Source: Membranipora membranacea
Taxonomy: Eukaryota > Bryozoa > Gymnolaemata > Cheilostomatida > Membraniporidae
NCBI GenBank assembly: GCA_914767715.1
Contig: OU612068.1
Coordinates: forward strand, 26,166,001-26,226,000
DNA length: 60,000 nt
Direction: 5' to 3'
The notes under the pieces were generated by a model. That model was not told the DNA's origin. It searched no databases and worked only from the letters and a program-made list of their open reading frames with translations. Position 1 is the first letter of the stretch; every line of letters starts with the position of its first letter. The position numbers and the translations under genes are program-made. Below, piece by piece: positions 32,859-45,400 of the stretch.

Positions 32859-35488
32859 GGGCCAGCATGATTTATGAGTTCTTCAAGTACAAAAACCTCT
32901 AAAAAATCAGCGAACTTAAGTTTTTGGGAAAAAAACTCAAGTTTTCAAATTTTTCAAAACTACGGCCCATCTTGGTTTTTGAGTTCTTCAAGTCCGAAAA
33001 CCTCTAAAAAATGAGTTAAGTCAACAAACTTAAGTTTGTGTGAAAATAACTCAAGTTTTCAAACTTTTCGAAAAAACGGCCCATCTTGGTTTTTGAGTTC
33101 TCCAAGTCCAAAACCTCTAAAAAATGAGTTAAGTCAACAAACTTAAGTTTTTGTGATAAAAAAGTTTTGAAACTTTTCAAGAAAATGGCCCAGCATGATT
33201 TTTGAGTTCTTCAAGTCTTGAAACCTCTGCAAAACAACAAGTCAACAAAGTTAAGTAAATTCTAACCTGATAGAAATAAATGTAACAGTTGACATGGCTT
33301 AGGACAATAAAATACTATGTAAATGCAAGGATGTCTAACTTGCGTGCAAAATGTGTTTGTTTTCGTAGTACATTTCTCAATGTAGTTTACACCACTGTAT
33401 ATTTCGTTTATTTTTTTATCAGAGCACTCACAGAACAATGATTGGATAATAAAATATTGACAACGATTGAACTAGACAATGACAAACATACAGTGTAGTG
33501 AAGTTTAACTAATCATATTCCGTTTCTTCCATCGTAATTGCAGATATGCCTAGCTCATCAGCCTGATATGCACTGAACCGTAGTAGGTCTTTGAGGTTTT
33601 TCGTACGATTAAATTTATCAAAGGCTGAAAAATTGACCTATTTATTTTAAGAAAACGTTTATTCCCAATCCTGGTGGCCTCTCCCACCTTCACCAGCTGC
33701 ACCTGTCTCAAGGCCTCCTTGGCCTCTAAAGCAAGCCTTGCCATGAGCTTCCATGTGTTTGATTTTGCTTTGGTCAGGTCATCCAGCCGTTTGTGGTAGC
33801 CTGTGGAAGAATAATACAACCAAATGACAGTATACAAATTGGCAGTTAATCACAAAATTATTAATACCAACACACCGGCCGATTGTCAGGTCCTCAGTTA
33901 CTTCAGCATTGTTAGAAAAGATGCTAAATATTATTATTGTGTTGATCTGAAAGGTGTTCAGTAAAAACAGTAAACAAATCGAATCATTTTTGGAAAGAGA
34001 AAAAAATCATTGTGGATAAATACGCAACAAGCATTGTAAACATGCGTTGCATTCCCTTTGATGATCCTTGGATTTTCCCTACCTTCCAAGTCATTATTGG
34101 TACGTATCTTTCGACCAAATACTGAAACCTCTGTTGGCTTCCATCTCCTTGTCCAAACATTTTCATAATACAACAACAAATCTTTGGCAGGGGCTGACTT
34201 TGCCATTTCTCTTAGCCAACCTAGTGCTGGAACCACTCCCTCAGGTGGAAGTAGAGCTAGTCCCATTTCCATCTGGACAAATTATTTGGTCTCGCTATCT
34301 TGGCAATATTTCCTGTACCATCCTGTGTTTAAAAAATAGGGGATGTTTAGTTTTAAGCGTAACCAGATATAACATAATCCGGGCTAGGTATTTGATTGAT
34401 TTTGTACCTGTTGATAACTGCTTTATAACTGGCACAGGCTTATCTATGACTAGAGCAGCATAGATTAGGCCCAGCGACTTAACATATAGGTTACAAGCCT
34501 TTAAGTTTTTGGAAAACTGCATTCTACGATCAGTAGTTAGATTTTGGCGTCCTATTTAAATGGGACTACTGGATCGTACACCAACACTAAGTACCAACAT
34601 TTCCAGTCGATGATGCTGATAGGGTGCTACCATAGATATAAAAACTGTTTTTATGTCTATAGGTGCTACATATAATACTAACATTTTTTTAATATAATGT
34701 TGATTCAAAAAGAGATAAACCTTGCCGTCTATCATAAAAACATAACCCCCTTGTGAAGGCATTTGTATTTTAAAGTACAGTTAAATGTAACAGAAATGAT
34801 AATTTATGTGAAGTTCATCAGAGGCATAGTCGACCAGATGTAATATTTCCTGAAACCTGAACACCAACCGCTCAGCCCAAACCCAAACCTATAACCTAAA
34901 CCAATAATTAATTAGATAGAACACATGTATGGTGTGTATACAATACATGATGGGCTTTTAGAAAGATACTGAATAGTACCCATGCCTAATTTCACAATAA
35001 ATGCTTGTGGCCCACTTGGTATAAGTGAAACAGAAATAGAAAGATCCCGGTCTTCATAGACAGATATATGTCACACATGGAATTTCTCAAAGGAACCAAA
35101 TATACTTTAAAAAATGCTTGGAGAACTCAAAAACCAAGATGGGCCGTTTTTTCAAAAAGTTTGAAAACTTGAGTTTTTTTGCACAAAAACTTAAGTTTGT
35201 TGACTTAACTCATTTTTTAGAGGTTTTGGGACTTGAAGAACTCAAAAACTAAGATGGGCTGTTTTTTTCAAAAAGTTTGAAAACTTAAGTTTTTTCCCAA
35301 AAACTTAAGTTTGTTGACTTAACTCATTTTTCAGAGGTTTTTTGGACTTGGAGAACTCAAAAACCAAGATGGGCCGTTTTTTCGAAAAGTTTGAAAACTT
35401 AAGTTTTTTCCCAAAAACTTAAGTTTGTTGACTTAACTCATTTTTCAGAGGTTTTCGGACTTGGAGAACTCATAAATCATGCCGGGCC
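32859..35488 (-). mobile_element. MULE-like element with tandem-repeat inverted ends
   Basis: The left arm (32859-33245) and right arm (about 35100-35488) are inverted copies of each other. Each is made of three or four units of about 105-115 bp that begin with a GGCCC motif and contain TTTTTGAGTTCTTCAAG. The outermost units share a variant (GCATGATTTATGAGTTCT) at both ends. Between the arms lie minus-strand exons of a MULE-type transposase. MULEs with long, tandemly repeated ends are known as a type. The target duplication was not found. Confidence 0.7.
33640..34553 (-). pseudogene. MULE transposase exons (partial)
   Basis: Three exon-like blocks occur in order. Near 34553-34400 is MQFSKNLKACNLYVKSLGLI. 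At 34272-34083 is MGLALLPPEGVVPALGWL, then LLLYYENVW and RTNNDLEG. From 33800 downward is YHKRLDDLTKAKSN. The donor at 34082 and acceptor at 33801 splice precisely to give RTNNDLEGYHKRL, the well-known C-terminal motif of MULE-type transposases. The phase between the first two blocks does not fit with the obvious sites, and the N-terminal DDE region is absent, so the gene is probably incomplete. Confidence 0.65.
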
Positions 35489-35636
35489 GTTTTGGGCCTC
35501 GGGCTGTTTTGGGCCTCGGGCCGTTTTGGGCCTCGGGCCGTTTTGGGCCTCGGGCCGTTTTGGGCCTCAGGCCGTTTTGGGCCGCGGGCCGTTTTGGGCC
35601 TCGGGCCGTTTTGGGCCGCGGGCCGTTTTGGGCGTT
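35484..35636 (+). repeat. 17-bp G+C-rich tandem array (about 9 units)
   Basis: Nine near-identical head-to-tail copies of GGGCCGTTTTGGGCCTC directly abut the outer end of the right MULE arm. The units contain GGGCCGTTTT, which also occurs in the arm units, so the array probably arose by slippage from the terminus. The overlapping ORF (35445-35645) is a by-product. Confidence 0.9.
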
Positions 35637-35807
35637 TTCCGTCAAAATGTCAAACTAACTATGCTTATGATACACCATCAATCATTTATCCAGTTCTGTT
35701 CTTGATAGATCCGAGATACAGAATAACAATACCAACTTCAAACAATGGCAACTCGAGTTGTATAACTGGTGATATTTATACATTCATTAGGAAACAGCAG
35801 TACTACT

Positions 35808-36160
35808 TACAGGAGTGACAGATCATATTTTTGCCGCAGATATGCGTAGCAGTTGTAGATTTGTGTTCGATAGATTTTTAGATCCGACTGAGGCAAAAAG
35901 CGTAAATTTCCTGCTCTCGGCGTTGCTGGGTCAGCGATAATGGATGACCTTCCCAGAACAGGATCTGACAAAGAATAATTGTTAGTGCACTCCATGAGAG
36001 ATTCTCTGGATAAAAGTATCGCAGAAGGTGGTGTATAAAATATCGAAGCTGTATGATCAATCCTTGTACGTGGGGTAGAGGTGCTGGCAGCGCCGTGCCT
36101 ATAATGACTTCCCTCATCATCCGAGCTAAAATCAAAAACTGTTGTATCTTGCAGTGACAT
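35808..36160 (-). CDS. Divergent first-exon candidate, unknown product
   Basis: An ATG at 36160 opens 117 codons (MSLQDTTVFDFSSDDEG...RQKYDLSLL), and the frame runs into a strong splice donor (CT|GTAAGTAG at about 35808). The protein piece is Ser/Asp-rich and acidic at the start. It is transcribed away from the EnSpm transposase gene, with about 250 bp between the two ATGs. It may be the first exon of an accessory protein of that transposon or of an unrelated gene. The next exon was not identified. Confidence 0.45.
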
Positions 36161-36414
36161 ATTTACTCATGTGGCTAAATGTTTATGAGTAGACCATTAT
36201 TATCCCAACCCATTTTTATAGCTCCAATCCTGTAAACCTTATCTTGCCAGCTTAAATTGAATTCAATTGTTTATTTGTATGGCAGTAATTATGATCCTCC
36301 AAGGGATGGGAAACAATAGGAAAATTTTATAATGGAGAAACATGGTGCATCTCGGTTTTCTGAGATTTGAGCAAAATAATTCGACCATTCGCTGACACCC
36401 AAAAGTTTTTCACC

Positions 36415-39400
36415 ATGGATGCTACTAAGAAAAGAAAAGTTATCAGCTCCTCTTTGCGCGAAGGGTACAGTTATGACAGCACAATAAGATTTCTCAAGGA
36501 AGTTCTTGAAGAGGATATTCCAAACAGATGGAAGGACTTACTATCTTCTGCAGGTATGCAAAGGATTGTTCATTTATTTCAATTTCTTGTGGTTTTGTGT
36601 ATGATTGTCTGCCACCTCTTAACAGCCTGCTATATAAACATATCTCAGCAAAACGTTATAAACCTTATCTAGAAACCGGCATTCCTCCTTTAGCGTGTGC
36701 AAGACTCAATTATATCAAAATGAAAAAGTTACTTGTAATGCAAAATTATGTATAAATTATTTATTCTTTACCTAGGTGTTCAGGACCAGTTCTTAAGTAT
36801 ATGGCTATGCTATGTGGGAATATTTTGAGAGTTGGGAGGAGAAGACAAGCCTGTGGAGCCGACCTGAAGTACTCAGTGCTATATCCTTACCGACCAATCT
36901 CAACCTGGATCGTGCATATCATAACTCGTTATGGGGCGCAGAACCTAATTAGACTATGAGTTGCTTTTTTTTTTAGCTGCAACTGCATCTTAGCGCAGAC
37001 GTACCCTCATAAATAATCTTAGCTAAATTCTGTGACCTTAGTCCATTCCTCACAATTCAATAGGTTCCTGAGTTGACAGTAAATCTCCAGCTTTATATAA
37101 TTGCTATTAATCAACAGCCATTCCAGTTTAATGAGAGTAATTTGTTAAAGTATTTGATGCATACTTTCTTGGCATGAACCTGATTACAGTTCTTGTAAAG
37201 ATCCAAGCTCTTCCTATCCTTGACATGGGGGATAAATCAAGTAAAAAATGTACGGAAATGTATTAAGCTGCAACTGCGGCTTAGCCTAGAAATACCATTC
37301 TTGCCTAGCGTCATCATTATCCAATTTTTTTCTTCCAACATTCAGCAAAGCATTTAAATAACAATTTTTCTAGATTTGATTACAAGCTTGATTTTGTATT
37401 TCCCTCAGATGCAATAGTTGGAAAGAACGTGATAGGAGTGATGCTTATCAGGATTGGTTTGATGGTAGCCAATTTTCCGAGCACTGTGACTGGATCAAGG
37501 ACGAGGCATTTCACCTATCATTGTGTCTAATGATCAATATCGACTGGTGGCAGAAATTCAAAAGAACTGTACACAGCCTTGGTGGTATCTACTCCTCTAT
37601 TCTAAACCTTCCAAGGGATATTGGCCAAAAACTAGATAATATCTTTACTCTAGGTATGTGTTCATCAATATTGATATTAGTCTGTCTTGCAAAAATACCA
37701 CAGCATTGTCTTATCCCACATTTTAATCTATATAATCATGGACCTATTTATGTGGTATAGGATTATGACAAGCCCGGTAGAAAACGTACATAATTTTGGC
37801 TACCTCAGGTACAGATTTTTGCTTATCTTTGAACAGAAAGTCGGCCGGTGCCAGCCCCTCAATTATAAGACTATGGTATGCTGAAGTACAAATAGTTCAA
37901 GGGGAGGCAGGGAGGCGCTGCTTCCTCTAGAATGATAGATAAAGTGGCCTTAAACACTATAATTGAATAATCCAAGTCAGGATCGACCTTTTTGTATACC
38001 TTATAACGGACTGATCAGATCCGACAGGATGGGCTTAAAGCACCCCATCTGGTGTCCTCCACCCCTCAAGGGTTTCATTCTAAACTAACATCTCCCTGCC
38101 TCAGAGTATATATGCCCTTTATACCACAGATTATTTCGATGTTTACAGCAATTATCCCGGGGAAGGAAGAGCCACAATATGGGGCTCAGATGAATAGCAT
38201 CCTGCAGCCTTTAGTTGAAGAGCTTCAAATCTTAGATGAAGGCATAGAAGTATGCGGGTTGAAGGTACGAATGAGGGCTGTGACCTGGGCCTGTGACCTC
38301 CCTGCTATTAGACAGACGCTTGGACTGCTATCTCATTGCGCAACCAAGGGTGAATATGCATGATACAAATGATTATCAGTGATCGAGAATAAGATACATT
38401 GGTCAAAAGAAACTAACTCTGACCTCTTTGTTTCTTGGCATTATTTTTGCCTAGGTGAACATAGCAGAAGAACACAAATTATTGATTATAACATGATTAA
38501 ACTATAATCTGGGATGTTTGTTGGATGTGAATGTCCATGCAGAATTGTTAGTATTTTTGTGATTGTGTGTCACTGATTTTGTGTAAGTTTAGAGCTGTTT
38601 AAAAACATTAATTTTGGGTCGTTTAAGAGCTCAAACTGTGCAGAAATATCTGGTAGTAATATTTTGGTGTAGTATTGCCATAATATAAAAAGGCATGGTA
38701 AATCCATCGATTCGCATCCCTAGACCTTTACATGATAGCAGTAGATGCAGTTGCTTGTACTTTTAAAGCTCCGTTGATTTCTCTCTGCTATGGTTTGGTC
38801 TCTTATTTCATGTAAATAATAATTTTGTTAGAACATGAAATAATGACAGTAGTCATATTTGCAGGGTGTTCCTTCTGCACAGCAGACATGATCACAGATG
38901 ATTTACAGTCAAAGCTAAAAAGTGGTCCATTGAGAACCGATGTGCATACTAGGGAAGTAGCAGAGAGGGTGCAGCTCATAGAAGATAGCAATCTACCTCG
39001 GATCACGGCCAAGAACCTCGAGAGGGATACCGGAGTCAGGTACTCCATACTGAACACGCTGCATTTTCACAAGCCTATATCAAATCATGTAGTCGAGCCT
39101 ATGCACAACCTTCTACTAGGTAACTATATTATCAACATCACTTCCTCATTTTTGCTACACCAACTAAAAACTTTAGCAAAAGAGTAAAGATTGTCCCTTG
39201 TAATTGTCTGCCTGTTAGGGTCCCCATGTAGACTAGAGGCCAGTGTAAGATTCTTTGCTTGACCAATTAGTGCTGAAGAAATTAATTAAGATGATAAGTA
39301 AATTCAACACTTATCTCATTTCAATCTTCCATTTGGCTCAGCTGTAGCCCCCATTGCCAGTAAAAATGGTGCCTGTGTCTGCATGGCAAAGTATATCAAA

Positions 39401-42400
39401 ACTGACTAAGACTTTTTTGTCCTTATTACAGGTATAACAGATTGTGTTTTTAAAATGCTACATAATCAAGAGGTTCTCGACTGCAAGAAATTTGCTGACC
39501 GTCTAATAAACAAGGTGGAGACCGGTACCATGTGTCGAGTTAGGCTGGGCTTCACCTACATGACGGCTTACGATTGGTTGCAGCTAACTCAGGTCGCAGT
39601 TTATTCAATTCAGACACTCCTCCCAGATGAATTACATCGTATGATATGCCAGCTGTGCGAAGCCATCCAAATCTATACCTCAAGGTAAAATAGTTGGAAA
39701 TTTTCTTTTTTATTTTGATCCATAATCCTGTTGCCAATTAGGAAAGTGATGGTTGGTAGTGCTAGATTGTCAAGCCTCTGTTGATAGTCGTCAGAGAAGG
39801 GCAGCATAATACGAGTGGCAGAGCTTCGGATCATCTCAGTCTTGTTTTGCTGGTGTTTGATAGCAGATTGTACAGTGCAGGGCAGGCATGGGTGTCAGAA
39901 GGATTTACCAAGGGGTGCTCCTTTTAGCTATAGAGTAGTTAGTGGCATGTGTAAGCGGGGAGGGTGCGGGAGGGGCGCCCAAGCGCCCTTCTGTCGACGG
40001 AAATTTTTTGAAATTCGAGACCCAAAAAGAGACATTCTGGTACATACCAGCCAACTTTTATGGATGAGCAACACCAAGCATGATACCAAAAATATTTAAC
40101 AGCAACAGCCTCTTGCCCGGGCCCTGATTGAAAGTTCTAGCGATAAAAGAAAACATTGAGTTCCGATTGTTAAAAAAGAAAAAATTTTAAACCTCCCAAG
40201 GGGTGCTCACTTGATCACCCTGAGCACCCTTTCTGACGCCCATGAGGGCAGGTGTAGGCGACTACAAACTTAATATTAGCTATTTAGAAGGTTTTCATGC
40301 CAACGCTATCAATGCTCATGATTTGAGATATCTCATTAAGTATAATCGAGCATTGAGCATCGAGCATGGGAGCATTGAGATATATTATAGTCAACATGAC
40401 AACATGATAACTGGATGTTAGTGTGTTGACTATGACAACGCCTAAAACTTGTTGTGCTCAGGGGGAGAAAGAAAGATATTATCATCTCCACATGTTACAC
40501 CAAGGTGCATAACAGCAATTAATTCCATGATGATGTAAGCTAGCATTTTTCCAGTTTAATTCGATAAATCATGCATTTTTTGGGATATCAAGCATAAGGC
40601 ATGGAGTTCCATCTCGATCATTGCCAATTTGTACGACCATTATATTTTCAATGCCTCATCATATGAAACTATATAGCAATTTTTAGTGCAAGTGTATCTA
40701 AAGGTAATGATGGAGGGATTTAGGTGATTAGCTGATCAACGGTAGATACATGGTATCATTTTGCATTTTCTTTCCATGTCACAGGAAGAATGTCAGCTCT
40801 ATCACGTTGCGACTTTCTACAGCTGAAATTGAAACGGCATCCAAGTGATGCGGTACAGGGAATGTCAGCAGATTTTATTTTGGTTTGAATGGAGTGGTGT
40901 TGAATTCATAATAGATATTAAATTTTATCTTTAACAGATCAATCACAGAAACGGACATTTGCAGAGCAGCTGGGCTACTTCAGCCTTCTCTAGGAAGATA
41001 CGTTAGAACATACAATGACTGTCGATCCACCAAATTTTCTTATGGCCTGCCACTTACCAGCTACTGTAAGTCGTTTCGGACCAGCCCATGTGTAAGTTTA
41101 GATAAATAACCATCAGATGAAAGCATATGAACTGAGTAAATTTTTGTATGAAAGAAGATTTGTCAATGGCCATTGATTTTTGGATTGATAAGAATGTGGA
41201 ATGTCTTTCACGATACATACCAACATATTAATTATACTGCGATTTGAAAAATTACCGGTACCAGATAATCCAACAACTAACAATCAATTTAGATGGTACA
41301 ATTATCCTAGAATGTTTAGATAGTCTATGGATTAATATTATACCTTGCAATCTGAGCAATTTTTCTGGACCCAAAATTTGGAAATTCAGTGTGCAAATTA
41401 CTAGACACTACTTTCATTAATAAAAGACAAAACTTTAATTACTATTCGATAATATATGGTTTCTAGCTGAAGACCTGTGTGTTGTGCAGTGGTACGCGCA
41501 CCACTGTATGTTGTATCTTTGTTGTGGGCTAGTATCTGGCTTGACTGCTGGAAAGACAGCTGAATGATGGAAAGACAGATGACTGCTGGAAAGACAGCCG
41601 ACTATTGGAAAGACAGTTGACATGGTTGAAAGAAACCCAGGGTGGGACCAGGGTTCGCAGCCCGAAGTCCCGAACATTATGACTATGTCATAATGGGCAA
41701 CCCACCACTCGCAACAAGTTCATATATGGAAATATGCCCCTAAGGTCTATCCGGAAACGTAGGGAAGAATGAGAGACCTAAAAAAATCACTGGTACCCGG
41801 TTTACTGTTATAATGAACTCGGAAATGGATTTGCGTATGCCAGAGTGGTTTCAAAACTGAGCGTGGTATGAAAATAATAGAACTAAGAAGGGATGCAAAG
41901 TGGTGTTAGAGAAACGTAGTGTAGATAACTCTGCACATAAGACGGATGGTACACTGCCCCAGGTTGAAAACCACAGTGGGCAGACAACCAACTCTCAAAC
42001 ACCCACCCAGGTTGATTGGCCAAAGATGAGCAGTGTCAAGACTTGGCGTGAGCTTGACGAATATGCAGTTGTTGCTCTCAACTCTGCATTGACTGGAAGC
42101 GGCGAGAAAAAGGCCAAACAACTGCCTGCTATCCTCTTTTCAATCTGTGAGGAGAAGTTTGGCTTAGTTGCGAAACAAGGTAGAACTCAGTGCACCAAAA
42201 TACAAAACAGACGCCAATGTGAGAAAGGCAAACTGAGAACTCAGCAACGCGCGCTGAAAGAGAGAATGAGAAATTGCGCTGAATCAGAAAGGCATGGGCT
42301 TTCTGTATTGCTTAATGATGCCAGGGAACGAATAAGAAGGCTAGCCAGAGCTGAGGCCTTGAGGAAGAAGAGGAAGTTGAAGCGCAAAAAACTTAAACAA

Positions 42401-45400
42401 TTTCATGAAAAATCCATACGGATTTGCCAAGAAGTTGTTTGAGCAGAGCAAGAATGGCGAGCTCAAGGCTAGTCAGGCAGAAGTTGAGGCACACTTGGCA
42501 AAGGTGTATGGTAACAAGAGCGAGGTGAACACTGATATTGCTGGGCTTAAGCGTCCAACATCTCCAGGTTTCAGTTTTGAGATGGGTGATATCAAGCTTG
42601 GAGAAGTTGCGCAGGTAGTTACAAAGGCACGTGCCAAAAGTGCGCCAGGCATTAATGACATCAGTTATAAGCTATAAAAGAAATTTTCCAGGTACACTGG
42701 AGATCTTAACAAAAGTGCTCAACCAAATCTGGAAGTCTGGCAAGATCCCAGATGAGTGGTGTTGTGCGAATGGTGTGTATATACCGAAAGAGGATAAGGC
42801 GGAGGACCTAGGGCAGTTTAGACCAATATCACTGCTAAATGTAGAAGGCAAGATATTCTTCAGCGTTCTGGCAAAACGCCTGACAGATCATCTCATGAAC
42901 AATGGATTCATTGATCCATCAGTTCAGAAGGCAGGCATCCCAGGATTCCCTGGATGTCTTGAGCATGTGAGCATGATTTGCTCAGCAATAAAATCTGCTA
43001 AACAAGCTAAATCAAACCTTGAGGTAATCTGGATGGATTTGGCCAATGCCTATGGTTCTGTACCGCACAGCATAATTGACCTCGCACTATCACACTTCAG
43101 GGTGCCCGACAGGCTAAGGGTTATGGTTGAGTGCTACTATAAAAAGTTCAAAATGCGATTCACTACTAGAAACTTTACCACGAGCTGGCAAGAGTGGGCA
43201 GTAGGCATCCCTATGGGATGCGCTATATCACCTTTGCTATTTGTTATGGTGATGGAGATAGTTATACGGAATTCACAAGGCAGTGTGAACGGGATCCAGG
43301 TTGCGAATAACCAGATACTACCGCCGATGAGGGCCTTTATGGATGACATTACAATAATATCACCAGACAAGGCTCAGGTTATAGCTTCAATCGATAGACT
43401 GCATGAGTTGATAGAGAGATGTGCGATGCGATTCAAACCTAGCAAGAGCCGGTCCCTGTCTTTGTGTAGAAGCAAACCTGTACCAAATACCTACTTCATA
43501 GGAACAGAGCGCATTCCCACGCTTACAGAGCAGCCTGTGAAGAGCTTAGGAAGATGGTATAGTTTACCAATCACAGACAGGTTTCGCGGAAACCAGGTGA
43601 AAAAGCGACTCATTACAGGGCTGGACGAGATTGATAAAAAAATATGGTCTGTCTGGTAAATACAAAGCCTGGATTCTCAACTTTGCACTCATGCCTCGAA
43701 TTCTGTGGCCTCTGACAGTTTATGATATTCCGCTTACACCAGTTGAGAGAATGGAGCAAATGATTAACAAGCACATGCGTAAGTGGCTCGGAGTTCCAAG
43801 GAGCTTCAACACTAATGCACTGTATGCCAGTTCGTTTACTCTTTCACTACCTATGAAATCGCTTGTGGAAGAGTACAAAACATCAAAAGCGAGACTGGAT
43901 TGATGTTGAACGAGTCACCAGACCAGGTGATAAGGGAATGTGATCCAACACTTGACACTGGTAAAAAGTGGTCTGTCACAGAGACTGTCAGACATGACAA
44001 ATCTCGACTGAAGATAAGTGAGATTGTGGGTGCTGTGACAACTGCTCGTCATGGCATCGGCTGGGAAGCAAACTGGTGGTTTTCAAAGGAAAGCCCAAAG
44101 GCAAAACGGGAGATGGTAGTTGATGAGGTGCGCAAGATGGAAGAGGAGCGCCGCCAGACACAAGCTGTAGGCCAAGCCCAACAAGGCAGGTGGACTTGTT
44201 GGGAGTCTGTTGAGCAGCATCAGCTCAAATGGACAGAAATGTGGTCGATGGAGCCACAAAGGATCAGCTTTCTGGTTGGTGCAGCTTATGATCAACAACC
44301 GACCCCGGCGAACCTGGAACGCTGGAATTTGATCGAGAACTCGAAATGCGCCGAGTGCTCAGCCAAGGGCACACTTCGACATATTCTGTCGAATTGCCCG
44401 CAGAGCCTTGGAAGATACACGTATAGGCATAATCAAGTCCTGAAAGCGTTGTGTAAATATGTCACGGAGAAGTGAGAATATGCTAATGCTGGTGGTGAAG
44501 CGCGTGAAAAGATTTTGCCCAAAAAGGGATTGATGAACAGCGGAGAATGGCAGGTGAGATGCGACCTCACAGAGCAGCTCAGCATGCCACAGCATATTGT
44601 GATCACGAACCAAAGACCAGACTTAACTGTCTGGTCTGACAAAGAAAAAGCACTAATACTGATGGAATTGACGGTGCCTTGGGAAGAAAATCTCTCAAAC
44701 GCGCATGAGAGAAAACTGACTCGGGGTAGAAGGCTAAGCGGGATTATGCCTTTAATACTCAAATTAAAGTAGTTTAATCTCTGCAGGGTGAAAAACCAAA
44801 GTGAGTCTGAGTTAGATCTAAAGCATTACAAACATAGGATTAAAAGCTTGGCCATCGCATAAAAGGCAGGCAGAGCGAGACAGGAGATCACAGTCAGCCC
44901 ACTGGCTGTGGCGCAAACAAGTCATCTCTCTGACTTGTGTATGAGTTGTACTATGCTCAATGTGGTGAATTTGAGTAGTGAACTATGGCACGAGGGGCGG
45001 GTGCCTTGACGATTAGCGATGTTGCGCCAATGAGTTGATGGAAAGCAAACCTCCCTGCACTGGTTTGGCTTAGAGTATAAGCAAGAGAGAGATGGGGCGA
45101 ACATTGTTACACTGAAACAATGACGAGTTGGCAGCCTCCCTGGTTGGGCAACACTGAGGGATCAATGAGATTGATTGAGATGCTCATCAACACTAGTGAT
45201 GGGTCGAATCAGCTTTTAGCAAGTTCGAATCGAATTGAATCATTCATTGAAATTTCGAATCGAAGCGAATCGGATTGCGTGCGTAAATTTTCAAAACAAG
45301 ATTTTGAGCTGAAAAAGAAAAAGCAACTGCAAATAATGTTTTATTGTTGGTAGAAACCGAACTTCTGCTGAGGTCAAAAGGAAAAGAGAGCAAACCCGTG

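Noticed and set aside
35445-35645. Basic repeat protein (KTARGPKRP-type) on the minus strand
   Set aside because: It is a translation of the 17-bp tandem array at the MULE end, not a gene.
40795-40870. Extra EnSpm exon after an ACAG acceptor at 40794
   Set aside because: Joining 39684 directly to 40938 keeps the phase and gives a better family match (TSR-SITETDICRAAGLLQ); the extra piece has no motif.
41456-41517. Hammerhead ribozyme in the 62-bp terminal repeat (CTGAAGA box present)
   Set aside because: The CUGANGA-like box is there, but I could not pair stem II next to a GAAA box or place a cleavage site; the strong hairpin is offset. Left as a test in the findings.
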